Positions 1 to 9,420 of a stretch of 64,000 nt of DNA are shown one piece after another. This DNA comes from Odobenus rosmarus divergens (lineage: Eukaryota; Chordata; Mammalia; Carnivora; Odobenidae). Location of the stretch: contig NW_004450465.1 of the NCBI RefSeq assembly GCF_000321225.1, forward strand, positions 1,363,284 to 1,427,283. The letters are read 5' to 3'. A model generated the notes under the pieces. That model saw nothing but the letters and a program-made list of their open reading frames with translations. It had not been told where the DNA came from and did not search any database. Numbering within the stretch: the stretch's first letter is position 1; each line of letters begins with the position of its first letter. The position numbers and the translations under genes were made by a program.

Positions 1-31
1 GGAATGTTGTATTATTTTTTTAAAAATTTGA

Positions 32-235
32 GGGGCACCTGGGTGGCTCATCAGTTAAGTGTCTGCCTTCAGCTCAGGTGATGATCCCGGGGTCCTGGGA
101 TGGAGCCCCGGGTCAGGTTCCCTGCTCAGCCGGGGTCTGCTTCTCCCTCGCCCTCTGGCCCTCCCCTGTGCTCTTGCTCTCCCTCTCTCACTCTATTGCA
201 AATAAATAAATAAAACCTTAAAAAAAATTTTTTTT
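32..235 (+). mobile_element. CAN-SINE (tRNA-Lys-derived carnivore SINE)
   Basis: Starts with the tRNA-Lys-related head 'ggggcacctgggtggctca', continues through the internal promoter-like 'ggtcctgggat' block and a CT-rich tract, and ends in aaataaataaataaaa. Several substitutions against the younger copies in the window, and no convincing target-site duplication, so it is probably an older insertion. Non-autonomous; mobilised by L1 machinery. Confidence 0.92.
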
Positions 236-1168
236 GGTAAGGCTTTTGGGGTCTTTGGGTTCCTTCCAAACACGAAGTATCTTACTCCACAAGTTAAGGA
301 TTCTTCTGTTGAAATACTGATTTTAACCATACACCCAAGGACGGGTAAAATAACCAGGATGTGCTTGGGGTCTCACTAAGCTGTATTTGATGTGGATTTG
401 AACAAAATATCACTCATCGGTGCATTAATGGCCTCCTTAAGCCCCCTTCTCCAGGCTCTAAGAATTTGTTAGCTTATAATCAGTGTCAAAATAGTGTCTT
501 GCCCAGTACCCAGTTAGTCTGGTAAGCGGTCTTCGGGTTATCTTTGGAAAGCCAGAAGGAAGAGCCATAGTGTGTCCTTGACATGTTACTATGGAGTCCC
601 TCCTAAAGGCAGCCACCTCCTTCACCTGCCTCTGCCTCCCTAGTGTCACTGTCTGCCTCGGTGGCCGAGCTCAAGTCAGACACATGGTCACAAGATCTAG
701 ACGTTGCTTATTTAATATCATATTGGAGGAATTTTATTGATAACTTTAAAATTAGGCATCAGAGCCTGAGAGAGTTTTTGATTTAGTCTATCAAAATATT
801 TCAGGTGTTTCATTGAGTCAGGGGTGTCGCTTTACCTCCAGGTGTCCAACAGGATGGACTTTTCCATGTGGCCAATGGGCTGGAATACTTGAACCAAGCA
901 GAGTATCTTGCTCACCACTCTGCCAACTGGAGGGTCATCCATTACAAAGCGCTCTTGGGTTCCACCCTTCTTCAATAGTAGAGACCTCGAAGACTCTGGA
1001 CTATGCTCTCCAGACACTATAATTCTTTGCGATCTGATGGGCCAAATCTGAAAGAAGTGAGATCTTCCCAGAACCACATCTTCTTTGTATGGGAGGGGTA
1101 CTCCTTCGTACTAAATAGGTAAAATGTGAATCAGCAGGGCAACACGATCACGTGAGTGTTTACAGATC
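236..1168. other. Unassigned non-coding block
   Basis: No repeat family or gene recognised. A short minus-strand open frame at 832-1077 has no recognisable domain and no coding context; it could be a fragment of an old retroelement but I cannot place it. Confidence 0.4.
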
Positions 1169-1184
1169 TAAAGTCTCAATTCTA

Positions 1185-1381
1185 GGGCACCTGGGTGGTT
1201 CAGCTGGTTAAGCGACTGCCTTTGGCTCAGGTCATGATCCCGGGATCCTGGGATCGAGCCCCACATCGGGCTCCCTGCTCGGCGGGAAGCCTGCTTCTCC
1301 CTCTCCCACTCCCCCTGCTTGTGTTCCCTCTCTTGCTGTGTCTCTCTCTGTCAAATAAATAAAATCTTAAAAAAAAAAAAA
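1185..1381 (+). mobile_element. CAN-SINE, young copy with 16-bp target-site duplication
   Basis: Complete head, CT-rich body and A-rich tail. The duplicated target 'taaagtctcaattcta' lies at 1169-1184 and 1382-1397 without mismatch, which marks both ends exactly and points to recent L1-mediated insertion. The body is nearly identical to the next SINE at 1418, so both belong to the same young subfamily. Confidence 0.98.
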
Positions 1382-1417
1382 TAAAGTCTCAATTCTATCC
1401 ACTAAATCAATCACTTA

Positions 1418-1618
1418 GGGCGCCTGGCTGGCTCAGTCATTAAGCGTCTGCCTTCGGCTCCGGTCATGATCCCAGAGTCCTGGGATCGAGCCCCACATCG
1501 GGCTCCCTGCTCCGCGGGAAGCCTGCTTCTCCCTCTCCCACTCCCCCTGCTTGTGTTCCCTCTCTTGCTGTGTCTCTCTCTGTCAAATAAATAAATAAAA
1601 TCTTTAAAAAAAAAATAA
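1418..1618 (+). mobile_element. CAN-SINE, young copy with 14-bp target-site duplication
   Basis: Complete element whose target duplication 'aaatcaatcactta' is present without mismatch at 1404-1417 and 1619-1632. It inserted only about 20 bp downstream of the preceding SINE. Separate duplications prove two independent insertions, not a tandem copy. Confidence 0.98.
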
Positions 1619-1632
1619 AAATCAATCACTTA

Positions 1633-3360
1633 ACCCAAAAATGTGAAATCAAGAAGAAAAAAAATATGGATTTTCGCTGTGACCAGTTAAATTGAGCTCT
1701 TTGGGTGCTCCATTTGTCACAGCTGATTTTTCTCCGTAAGCTGGACACTTGGACACTTGGCTTCGCTGACGCTCAGGCAGGGGTCAGGTACGGGCAACCG
1801 GCATGCCTCTCTGGTGTCAATTCTCTGCCCACATCAAAGTGGCTCCCCCTTCCACCGTTCCCAGGCCAGATTCCCTGATGGGAGTCAGGGTCTGAAAGGG
1901 CTGTGGGTGTCTCAGTGCTCAGAGGTCAGTTTCTGGCCATGTGTTTACATTACCCAAATTGTAACAAATCCAGTCTCTCACCCTGGAAGTTACTTTTGCT
2001 TATACAAATCAAGTAAGACTTCGGTGAATTATCCATATACTCATGGAACTTCAGAATCAGTTAACTTCTGCCAAAGATTCTTGTGAGTCAGATCATTGTT
2101 CTTACCAAGTCAGCTCTGCTGCCCATTACAGTAAATACACACCTTTGTCTCTGTCCAGTAAGTGTTTCTATGGAGAACCCAAGTGGCTCTCCAACCCTAC
2201 TGAAATCAGGGAACACATTTCAACTGTAGAGCCTCCCACTAGAATACCCAGTCCACATTCAAGAGCCATAAAAGTACCACTCAAAGATGGTGGGTCTCCT
2301 TCCCAATGGTATTTCCAAAGGTGTTGGTGAAAAGCATGGTAATTGGACCCTCTCCAGAAATACAGAGGATGGATGCTGATCAAACACGCTAACTGCACTC
2401 CAGTATTCCCATTTTGACTTCTTGTTCTACATCATCATAAGGAATTTATCTCATCTTGATGTCATTTAGTGGCTTCAGACTATTAACCACGCTAACAACA
2501 GGGATCACTTCCAGATTACTGACCTAAATTCACTGATAAGTGCACTTTCATTGATCAGCCCAGTCCCAGCTAAAATTATCCCCTTCCCTCCTTTGTCAGG
2601 AACCCAAGAATACATTCGTATGTTATTCCCCAGATATTTTGCTGACAAAATTAGGAAAGTGCCACATTTTGGGGGTAGGGGGTCTATAAGCTTTTATCTA
2701 GATTTGTCTTCATAAGCATACCCCGAGGGCATTGCTACTCTTGGGGTGGAGGAGATTTTAGCCCCTCTTGTTGGTTTTCTTAACCCCCATAACCCTGCCC
2801 ATATCTCTGTAAATGGGATCTTCATTAAGAAATCTGCAGCTAAACCAATTGAGTGTTTTGTCTGATACCATATGAGTGTTTTGAAGGATACGTCACTCCC
2901 TCAAAATACAGAATCCTGAAGAGAGTTTCCAATTGCTGGAGACTGAGTCAACCCCTATGTCCCAGTATCCACAGAGAGGGGAGAAGCACTGTGTGCCCCT
3001 GCTTCTGTGTGAAGGGAGTTCTGCCTCTGCACCAGACCCATGGTCATGGGATTTCTCCAAAACAGAAATAGTGATCAGTAATATTTAAAAATACAAATGT
3101 CTACTATACTAACAAGTAGTTCTGCTTGGACAGAAAAGAGGGTGTACGGTGGGCATGTAAGAAACTAGGCTACAAAAGGAGATAAGGTCTTTTTTAATTA
3201 AGGAGGGCTTGAATGTAGGCAAAGGAATAGATATCTCATGAAATGGGAAATGGGGAGCCATTGACAGTCTTGGGCAGGAAAATGACATGGTGTGATCTGT
3301 GCTTCAGCAAGATTCAGTGGACAGAAGAGTGAAAATAAATCACTGAAAGGAGAGAATTTT
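1633..3360. other. Unassigned block, possibly ancient retroelement remnants
   Basis: Long stretch without clear genes. Wording around 1850-2900 feels like decayed endogenous retroviral (ERVL/MaLR-type) internal DNA, but I see no LTR pair or diagnostic motif. The part around 3190-3335 resembles an old medium-reiterated repeat whose later portion may continue at 4010-4340. Open frames at 1757-2086 and 2043-2330 show no protein family. Confidence 0.3.
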
Positions 3361-3480
3361 ACGCTCTCTGTTGGACTGCAAGCTTCATGAGGGCAGGGGC
3401 TTGTGAATTTGTAGGATTTCTTTCCCTAGAGATTAGCCTAGTGCCTGGCAAACAGCGAATATTCGAGCAGTATTTATGAC
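3361..3480 (+). mobile_element. L2 LINE 3' end fragment
   Basis: Contains the L2 tail signature: 'gactgcaagcttcatgaggg', then 'cagggg', then 'agtgcctggca' and a trailing 'gagcagtatttatga' where intact copies read as 'caataaatatttgttgaa'. Divergent and old. Confidence 0.55.
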
Positions 3481-3548
3481 TAGAGCCAAGAAACAAGGAC
3501 TATGTAGGAAGCTACTGAGTTACCCATAGCCAGCAGCTCATTCTCAGC

Positions 3549-3821
3549 TCATCCAAGGTCACACAGCTAGTAAGTAGCAGAACTGGGATCTAACCCAGGC
3601 AATCTGACTGAAGAGCACATGCAGATCATTTTCCAACATAGCAATTTTTTACTCAATGGTTGGGAGAGGTGGTTGAAGTTATAGATTGCAAGAGCTCTTC
3701 ACTCCAGGTTGCTCATTTTGTGGATGGAGGCGAGATAACCCTCCGGAGGTATTATGATGGCATGACTGCCCTCTGGTGGTGATTGGCATGCATTGCCAAG
3801 TAGGGTGCGCAGAGCCCAACC
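3549..3821 (-). repeat. Left arm of 273-bp inverted duplication
   Basis: Its reverse complement matches 5489-5761 over the full 273 bp with a single mismatch (near 3805/5505). Each arm holds unique sequence plus the first third of a MIR. In this copy the MIR stops abruptly at 3549, whereas in the right copy it runs on to about 5905. I infer this arm is the derived copy, placed here in inverted orientation. The spacer is 1667 bp. Confidence 0.96.
3767..3779 (-). promoter_or_regulatory. CTCF-type core motif (inverted copy)
   Basis: Reads ccaccagagggca on the minus strand, fitting the CTCF core pattern CCASYAGRKGGCR at every position. It lies inside the left arm of the inverted repeat and points left, away from its partner at 5531. 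Binding is inferred from the motif only. Confidence 0.45.
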
Positions 3822-3839
3822 TGATGAGAAAAGTGAGCC

Positions 3840-4003
3840 CTGAATGAAGGAAATTAATCTTATGAGGTACATATGTTTCCATTTTCCGGAGGTTTAAATG
3901 CATTAAGTGATAAGTTTGCATTCATACATGTAACAAACAGCAGAGCTGGGATTTGAACCCATGTCTGACTCTGAAACTCACACTCGCCCACTACATCACG
4001 CCA
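3840..4003 (-). mobile_element. MIR SINE (mammalian-wide)
   Basis: Minus-strand MIR: 'cagagctgggatttgaaccc' is the reverse of the diagnostic 'gggttcaaatcccagctctg' core, followed by 'gtctgactctgaaactcaca' matching the reversed 5' region. Confidence 0.72.
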
Positions 4004-4007
4004 TGGG

Positions 4008-5488
4008 GTGGGGAGGGTCGGTGGCAGTAAGAAGAGGATAGATGTAAGAGATGTCAGCGAGGGAAGAGGTCCAGTGAGTGGGATGGAAGCAAGGGGCAAA
4101 TTTGAGGGGGTTTGGGTTCTGCGCTGGAATCACCAGGAGAATGGTGATGGCATTAAAAGAGAGAAGTCAAGGAGAGGCACTCCCATGGACAGGATGCTGA
4201 GGTTGGCTTTGGACATGCTACGTGGGGGTATGGAGGGACAACTGGATGGAGCTCTTCATCAGGCAGCTGGATACAAGTCGGGACCCTGGGACAGAGGAGA
4301 AGCAAGGAGATGGGTTTGCAAGTGGCCCATATTGAGATGATGATTTGAAGGGATCGTCACAGAAAAGCAAAAGTTACCCAAGGACAGGATATGAACTTAC
4401 GTGGCCCAGGCATGACCTGTGTGTGGTGGTGAGTACCTAGAGAACCCAAGGTATGTCCTAAAAGTAAGCCTCCCTTAGTAACTCTTCTTATCAGCAGTTT
4501 TCTTGTGATTTCCACATTTATTAAGTGGGGTGTGTTGGCAGGGGGTGAAAAACACACACAGGATCTCTGACCAATGAAGGATTATTACTCTTGGTGTGAC
4601 TTGGCTGTTCTGTATGTGAATACCTTGCTCTGTCTTCTCCAGGAGACTTTAAATAGCCAAGTGAAGAGCTGCAAATGATGATGATTCCCTGTCCGGGGGT
4701 GCTGAAAACCCGACCTCCAGAAGCCATGACTCCTCGGGTCAGTCCCCTGTTAGTGGGGTTTCGTCTGGGCAATCTCCGGGCATGGCCTCCAGGATCGGGC
4801 TCTGGGTCCGCAAGTGGGGATCTCCTCTCCTCTCCATCCCGCCCTCGCTGCCTCCCCTGAAGATTTACTGGGCAGGGCCACCTCGCCGGATGGGTCTTGG
4901 CTGGGGCTTTCTAAGAAGCCAGGGTTCCCCATGAAAACTGGTCAGTATTGAAATGCTACTTCTCAGGCCAAGCTACCCAATCACAGCCTCGTCAGACGTG
5001 GCCACCTCCGTCTTTCTACATCAAACCAAAAAGCGACCTCAGATTTCTATTTGAACACAGATAATCTAAAACGGCTGAACTTTTTAAAAAATAAGAGCCT
5101 TTCTGCACACAACGTTCTATAGTGGAAAAGTACCCTGATTAGGAAAGCATTTTACCCTAACTTAGTTATAAAGACTGAAAATGTGTTTTTGCATCTGTTT
5201 AGGATGACATTTCATGGGCATCTACCCTACATAGCATTCCATGATAATAAACACATAGACTTGTTATTCGATAGTTGCATAATTGTGGTTTTCTTCTGCT
5301 TGTTTTCACAGAGGTGGAGAGCTGCTTGTGAGCTTTTCGTTACCCCCTTCTTTTTTTTCCAGGGGAAAAAATGTAAAACGCATCAAACCAGAAGGAAAGA
5401 AACAGCCAATATGCCATTGCTGCATGTAGGCTGCATGTGTATTTGCCAGCTCATTCTCTGAATTCTCCTGTGAAGCGCTTTGTGGGCT
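4008..5488. other. Spacer of the inverted repeat; no gene seen
   Basis: The purine-rich part 4008-4340 resembles an old medium-reiterated repeat. 4340-5488 is unique sequence with no recognised exon, promoter or repeat. Short open frames on both strands look random. Confidence 0.35.
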
Positions 5489-5761
5489 GGTTGGGCTCTG
5501 CGCACTCTACTTGGCAATGCATGCCAATCACCACCAGAGGGCAGTCATGCCATCATAATACCTCCGGAGGGTTATCTCGCCTCCATCCACAAAATGAGCA
5601 ACCTGGAGTGAAGAGCTCTTGCAATCTATAACTTCAACCACCTCTCCCAACCATTGAGTAAAAAATTGCTATGTTGGAAAATGATCTGCATGTGCTCTTC
5701 AGTCAGATTGCCTGGGTTAGATCCCAGTTCTGCTACTTACTAGCTGTGTGACCTTGGATGA
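5489..5761 (+). repeat. Right arm of 273-bp inverted duplication (likely source)
   Basis: Partner of 3549-3821, 272 of 273 positions identical in reverse complement. MIR homology continues uninterrupted past the arm's end at 5761, so this looks like the original locus. Such high identity between non-repeat DNA implies a recent event (or an assembly artefact). Confidence 0.96.
5531..5543 (+). promoter_or_regulatory. CTCF-type core motif
   Basis: ccaccagagggca matches CCASYAGRKGGCR without mismatch. A 'tgcatgcc' a few bases upstream resembles the auxiliary upstream CTCF motif. With the minus-strand copy at 3767-3779 it forms a divergent pair about 1.75 kb apart. Confidence 0.5.
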
Positions 5762-5905
5762 ATTACTTAACCTCTCTGGGCCTGTTTCCTTCTTGTTTGT
5801 AAAATGAGGATATTAATAATCCCTATCTCATAGGCTTGTTGTGGACATTTAATGAGTTAATATTTGTCAAGCTCTAAGAACAGAACCTGGCGCATGATAA
5901 GCTAT
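5690..5905 (+). mobile_element. MIR SINE, nearly complete
   Basis: Contains 'cctgggttagatcccagttc', 'tagctgtgtgaccttggatg', 'cttaacctctctgggcctg', then 'gtaaaatgaggat' and the terminal 'agaacctggcgcat'. The first third is shared with the inverted duplication. Confidence 0.88.
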
Positions 5906-5962
5906 TATATTTGTTGTTGTTACTAATACTATTACTTTAAACCTTTTTATTTTCTCTTTCAG

Positions 5963-6024
5963 GGTCCCAACTGAACTGCCCAAGGAGAAGAGGCATGATT
6001 CAGGAGAAAGAAGGAAAAACTTTG
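5963..6024 (+). other. Exon-like segment (candidate 62-bp exon)
   Basis: A pyrimidine-rich acceptor 'tttattttctctttcag' ends at 5962, a branch-point-like 'ttactaatac' lies upstream, and a strong donor 'gtgagt' starts at 6025. Two of the three forward frames are open through the 62 bp. The protein fragment matches nothing I recognise, so this could be a non-coding exon, a decoy, or a real exon of an unseen gene. It follows directly after a MIR, a common source of exonised sequence. Confidence 0.22.
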
Positions 6025-6844
6025 GTGAGTCTCAGGCCATGCCAGGAATCTCTGGATGATGGAGAAGGGGGGTGTCAGAGATGTGAGCCCTTCAGCAGGA
6101 GAGTAGGAAAATGGTTCTAGGGAGGTTGGAGGCAGCAAAGCCTGACTTAAGTTTGTCTGTTCCTTCCCAAAGCCAGAATGACAGACCCAAGCTTGAGCCA
6201 TGGGCAGGCCAGCAGGCGTCTGGGACAAGAAGGGCTTGAGGCGAGGGAAGAGCTGTTCTTCCCAGCAGCATTCAAGCATGGTGCGATTAGCTGAACCCCG
6301 GGGAGGTGCCTGCTGCCTGGGCACCCCTCCTCACAGGCCAGGTGAAGGACAAAGGCAGGACACCAGCTCTGAAGGTGAGGCCTTGGGGTTCTTTACAACC
6401 AGTGGCAGAGGCCAAGGAGGCAGGTGGATGTTTTAGCTGCCTTTAGCAAAGGCTCTAATGCGAGAGTGAGGCGGAGGGGGATTCACAGCAGAATCCGGAG
6501 ATTTTTCAGAGACCTTTGGGAATTATCTGGAGGTAAGTTCTGGGTAAGCTTGAGGGCAGGGACCGCATCTTCGCCATCCTCGTAGACTACAGAAGCTTTT
6601 AAGAGCCAATGCAAACTTCACTGTGTTCTTTCTCCCCTCTGACCTAGCAACTGAGGGTTGCTGCATCAGCCTGCGTCCCACTGTGACTTCAGTGAGCAGG
6701 GCACCCCCTATGTTGACCTGTAGATTCGCAGCAAGTAAGAAGTAAGAAACCAACCTTTGTTGCTTTAGGCCATTAAACGCTGGGGCTATTGCAGCATGAC
6801 GCTGCCCCACCTTGGCACAACCCTCTGTCACGTACACACGCCTT
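6025..6844. other. Unassigned unique block
   Basis: GC-moderate unique sequence. Short open frames on both strands overlap each other and lack any domain. No repeat recognised with confidence. Confidence 0.35.
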
Positions 6845-7015
6845 TCCCACATCCCTCCACCTCATTCGATCCTCTGGAAAGCGCTGTGAGGTAGAACCAT
6901 TACCCCAATTTTCCAGATGATGAAACTGGGTCCCGGAAGGGCAGGTATTCAGGGTCTCAGAGCAAAAGGACAGAGCCAGGAACCAAGGCAAGCCCCGGGA
7001 CTCCGCCGCCCACGC
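6845..7015 (-). mobile_element. MIR SINE fragment
   Basis: 'aattttccagatgatgaaactg' region, then 'cagagccaggaaccaagg', follows the reversed MIR order (dinucleotide tail, 'cagtttcctcatctgtaaaat', core). Divergent. Confidence 0.58.
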
Positions 7016-7714
7016 TGGTATGATGCCTGACGGCGAACAAATGTGGACAGACGTAATGAGAATGGTAATGCTGGGCAGCACAGCCCGCTCATCACCATCA
7101 CGCGCCCCTGTCACAGGGATGAGTCTTTCTCCGCACCACGAACGCATGTCCAGCACAGCGAGTTCCAGGAAGGGCGAAGGTCAGTAAGAAACGATGGGTA
7201 CAGCGTCTTAGAGAGGACAGACATGGGAAAATATCGCCTCGGGAAGGCTGTCGTGCTGTTAGTCATCACCTAAAATTCATTAGGGCGGCTTCCAAGCCAG
7301 TTTCTCTAACAGCACTCCCTTCCCCACCAAGTCCCTCACCACGATCACCCCAAGGCTGGCGCTCTGACTCTTGGTACCAAACCCCCCTCCACTCACACTG
7401 ACCTGTTGCAGGGCCACAGTCACTCAGGGCCCTTTGCCCCCCCCCCAAACTAAGTCGGGAGTGGGCTGTGGGTGGGCTGTGCCTCCCACACGTCACTTCT
7501 GCAGGGTCACCTGCTCTCCCCCGTGGGTCCAGCAGCCAGGTTTCAGAGCCACTCGTCCGGCTGGTCTGAGAGGTGTCTGGGCATTGGCAGATTCTTCATT
7601 ACACTTCAGATCACATCCTGTAATTGGCAGTCGGTTCCATCCAGCCTACCACCATCCATCCATCCTTCACTGCTAACTTTGAAGGGATCAAAGGAGCCCT
7701 GTGTATTTTCCTAA
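7016..7714. other. Unassigned unique block
   Basis: Contains a C-run at 7437-7447 and a short (CCAT)n stretch near 7655-7670. No exon, repeat family or gene recognised. Confidence 0.35.
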
Positions 7715-7868
7715 TCTCTCTAATCCTCCTAACTATCCCTGGGAGGATGCAGGTATCATCACCACCAGGTTTCAGATGAACCGAAGGCCCAGAAAGTTGT
7801 GAGCTGTGGCAGCAATGGGACTAGAACTCAGGCCAGCGGATCTCCCGGGGCCATCGGTCTCCATCAGC
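7715..7868 (-). mobile_element. MIR SINE fragment
   Basis: 'ggatgcaggtatcatcacca', 'ttcagatgaaccgaagg' and 'gggactagaactcaggcc' follow the reversed MIR pattern (counts of bases near 'atctgtaaaatgg' and 'gggttcgaatccc'). Confidence 0.5.
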
Positions 7869-7912
7869 CCCTGCCTTCTCGCTGAATTCCTCCCCACCCC
7901 CCCGCAGTTTTA

Positions 7913-8109
7913 TTTATTTTCTTTTTAAAGATTTTATTTATTTGACAGAGACACAGAGAGAGCAGGAACACAAGCAGGGGGAGTGGGAGAAGGAGAAGCA
8001 GGTTCGCCGCTGAGCGGGGAGCCCGATGTGGGGCTCGATCCCAGGACTCCGGGATCATGACATGAGCCGAAGGCAGACGCTTAACGACTGAGCCACCCAG
8101 GCGCCCCAG
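7913..8109 (-). mobile_element. CAN-SINE with 15-bp target-site duplication
   Basis: Reverse-oriented element: T-rich tail 'aaagattttatttatttgac' at left and head 'ctgagccacccaggcgcccc' at right. The duplicated target 'ccccccgcagtttta' is present at 7898-7912 and 8110-8124, a young insertion. Confidence 0.98.
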
Positions 8110-8228
8110 CCCCCCGCAGTTTTAATTGAATATCATGTTCTTCACTTCCTGCCCTAAACAGATCAGCAGCTGCCACTTGCCCTCTCCGGAGGCTGGCGGG
8201 TCGTCAGTGGTGCGGGAAGTTATCCAGG

Positions 8229-8301
8229 GATATAAAGTGGGCGGGGCCTTTCAGGATAAAAGGACCCATCTGAACGGAAGATACTCACCAACGTATAAAA
8301 G
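8229..8301 (+). promoter_or_regulatory. TATA and GC-box cluster (candidate promoter)
   Basis: 'gatataaagtgggcggggcc' places a TATA-like box next to an Sp1-type GC box, 'ggataaaagg' follows, and a second TATA-like 'gtataaaag' sits at about 8293-8301. A strong splice-donor-like 'gtgagt' occurs at 8391 and a CpG island begins about 300 bp downstream. Transcription is not shown by sequence alone. Confidence 0.3.
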
Positions 8302-8597
8302 TGATGCCTCGCCTTTACTGCTTTCCCTGACTTTCATATGACATCGTGTTGTGTCGGGTCCCGGGCTAGGAGGGAAACCCGTGTGGGAGGGTGAGTACGC
8401 GAGCTAGGAGGAGGGGATCCTGCGGAGGAAAAAAAAAGATGTGTGTGTAATTGGATGAAAACGTCTTCACATAAGAAAAAAAAAAAAATAGAGCAAGATC
8501 ATTGGTGAGAAGCCAATGCACTGTTGGACCGGCCGGGGTTCATCTTCTTTTCTTGGGGGATGATACTATAGGGTTCCAGGAGGCTTAAAAGGAGGAG

Positions 8598-8627
8598 CAC
8601 CCTGCTGCACCCTGCTTCACCCTGCTT
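8598..8627 (+). repeat. 10-bp tandem repeat, three units
   Basis: Unit 'caccctgctt' three times, the first unit ending in g. Short and local; may vary in length between individuals. Confidence 0.85.
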
Positions 8628-8640
8628 CCTCCACTGGACG

Positions 8641-9420
8641 GTCTCTACACCAGGGCTCTAAAACTTGGGGTGTATCAGAAGGGCGTGGGCAGCGGGGGCG
8701 ACTCGTCGGTTTCGGGCCCTGTCCCGGGAGGTGTGACTGACTGGAAGGGAAGGCCCATGGCTATGCCCCTGCCCCCACCCCCCCACACACTTCGGAAACG
8801 TCCTGGCGGGTGGAGGACAGAGGAGCCAGCCTGCAGGCAGGGGCCTGATGTCTGCCGCGCAGCAGTAAGCCCGGGCGGCCTGAGGCAGCGGGCTCCACCA
8901 TCCGCGCTTGCGGGGGGTGGGCGTCTGCAGGCCCAATGAGGCTCCTGATCACACTCCAGTGCACCGAGGACCCGCGAGGAGAGGGCACTCTCGCCCTTGG
9001 AAACCTGAGCGGTTTGGTCCAGGCCAGGAGGAAATTGAAAAACTTCCCAACCAAAACGTTTACTTCCCGAAAAGATAAAAAGCAGCTCAGGGTCATAAAT
9101 CCGTGCCAACACCCAGGACCCAGAGGTCAGGCCGGAGGCCCAGCAGGGGATCAACGTGCCCTGAGAATGAGGAATGCAAGGGGCGAGATCCCAGCCATCA
9201 CGGTGCACAGCTTCTCCACAAACGCTCGGGTCACAAGAGCCCAAGGCGTGCCGGCCGGCCCCTCGTGGGAGGCAGGGGCTCCGGCTTCCAGCGGCTCCCA
9301 CACGGCAGGGCAGCGGGGTCCCAGGGATCTGGGCCATCCGGAACCCCTGTTCTGTCACCGCCTCTGTGTTTTGCAAAGTGGCATTTTTCCCGGAACCCAG
9401 CTTAGGCAAGTTCACCGAAA
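8641..9420. promoter_or_regulatory. CpG-island-like interval
   Basis: Counting by eye gives about 45 CpG in 780 bp at roughly 58-60% GC, an observed/expected ratio near 0.6, while neighbouring DNA is strongly CpG-poor. Low stop density makes long but probably meaningless open frames here, including 246 codons on the minus strand (8675-9415) and 171 on the plus strand (8936-9451). It contains no recognised repeat, so it is not a methyl-prone SINE artefact. Could be the promoter of a non-coding RNA or a decaying first exon. Confidence 0.5.

Noticed and set aside
3679..5631. Similar short translated segments on opposite strands suggesting a duplicated small gene
   Set aside because: The similarity is fully explained by the DNA-level inverted duplication; no start context, length or conservation supports a protein.
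6339..6375. Tiny exon candidate ending at 'gaag/gtgagg'
   Set aside because: Acceptor 'cctcctcacag' is plausible but the segment is under 40 bp with no reading-frame support.
8675..9415. 246-codon minus-strand open frame
   Set aside because: It lies in the GC-rich CpG island where stops are rare, other frames on both strands are also open, and its translation has no recognisable domain.
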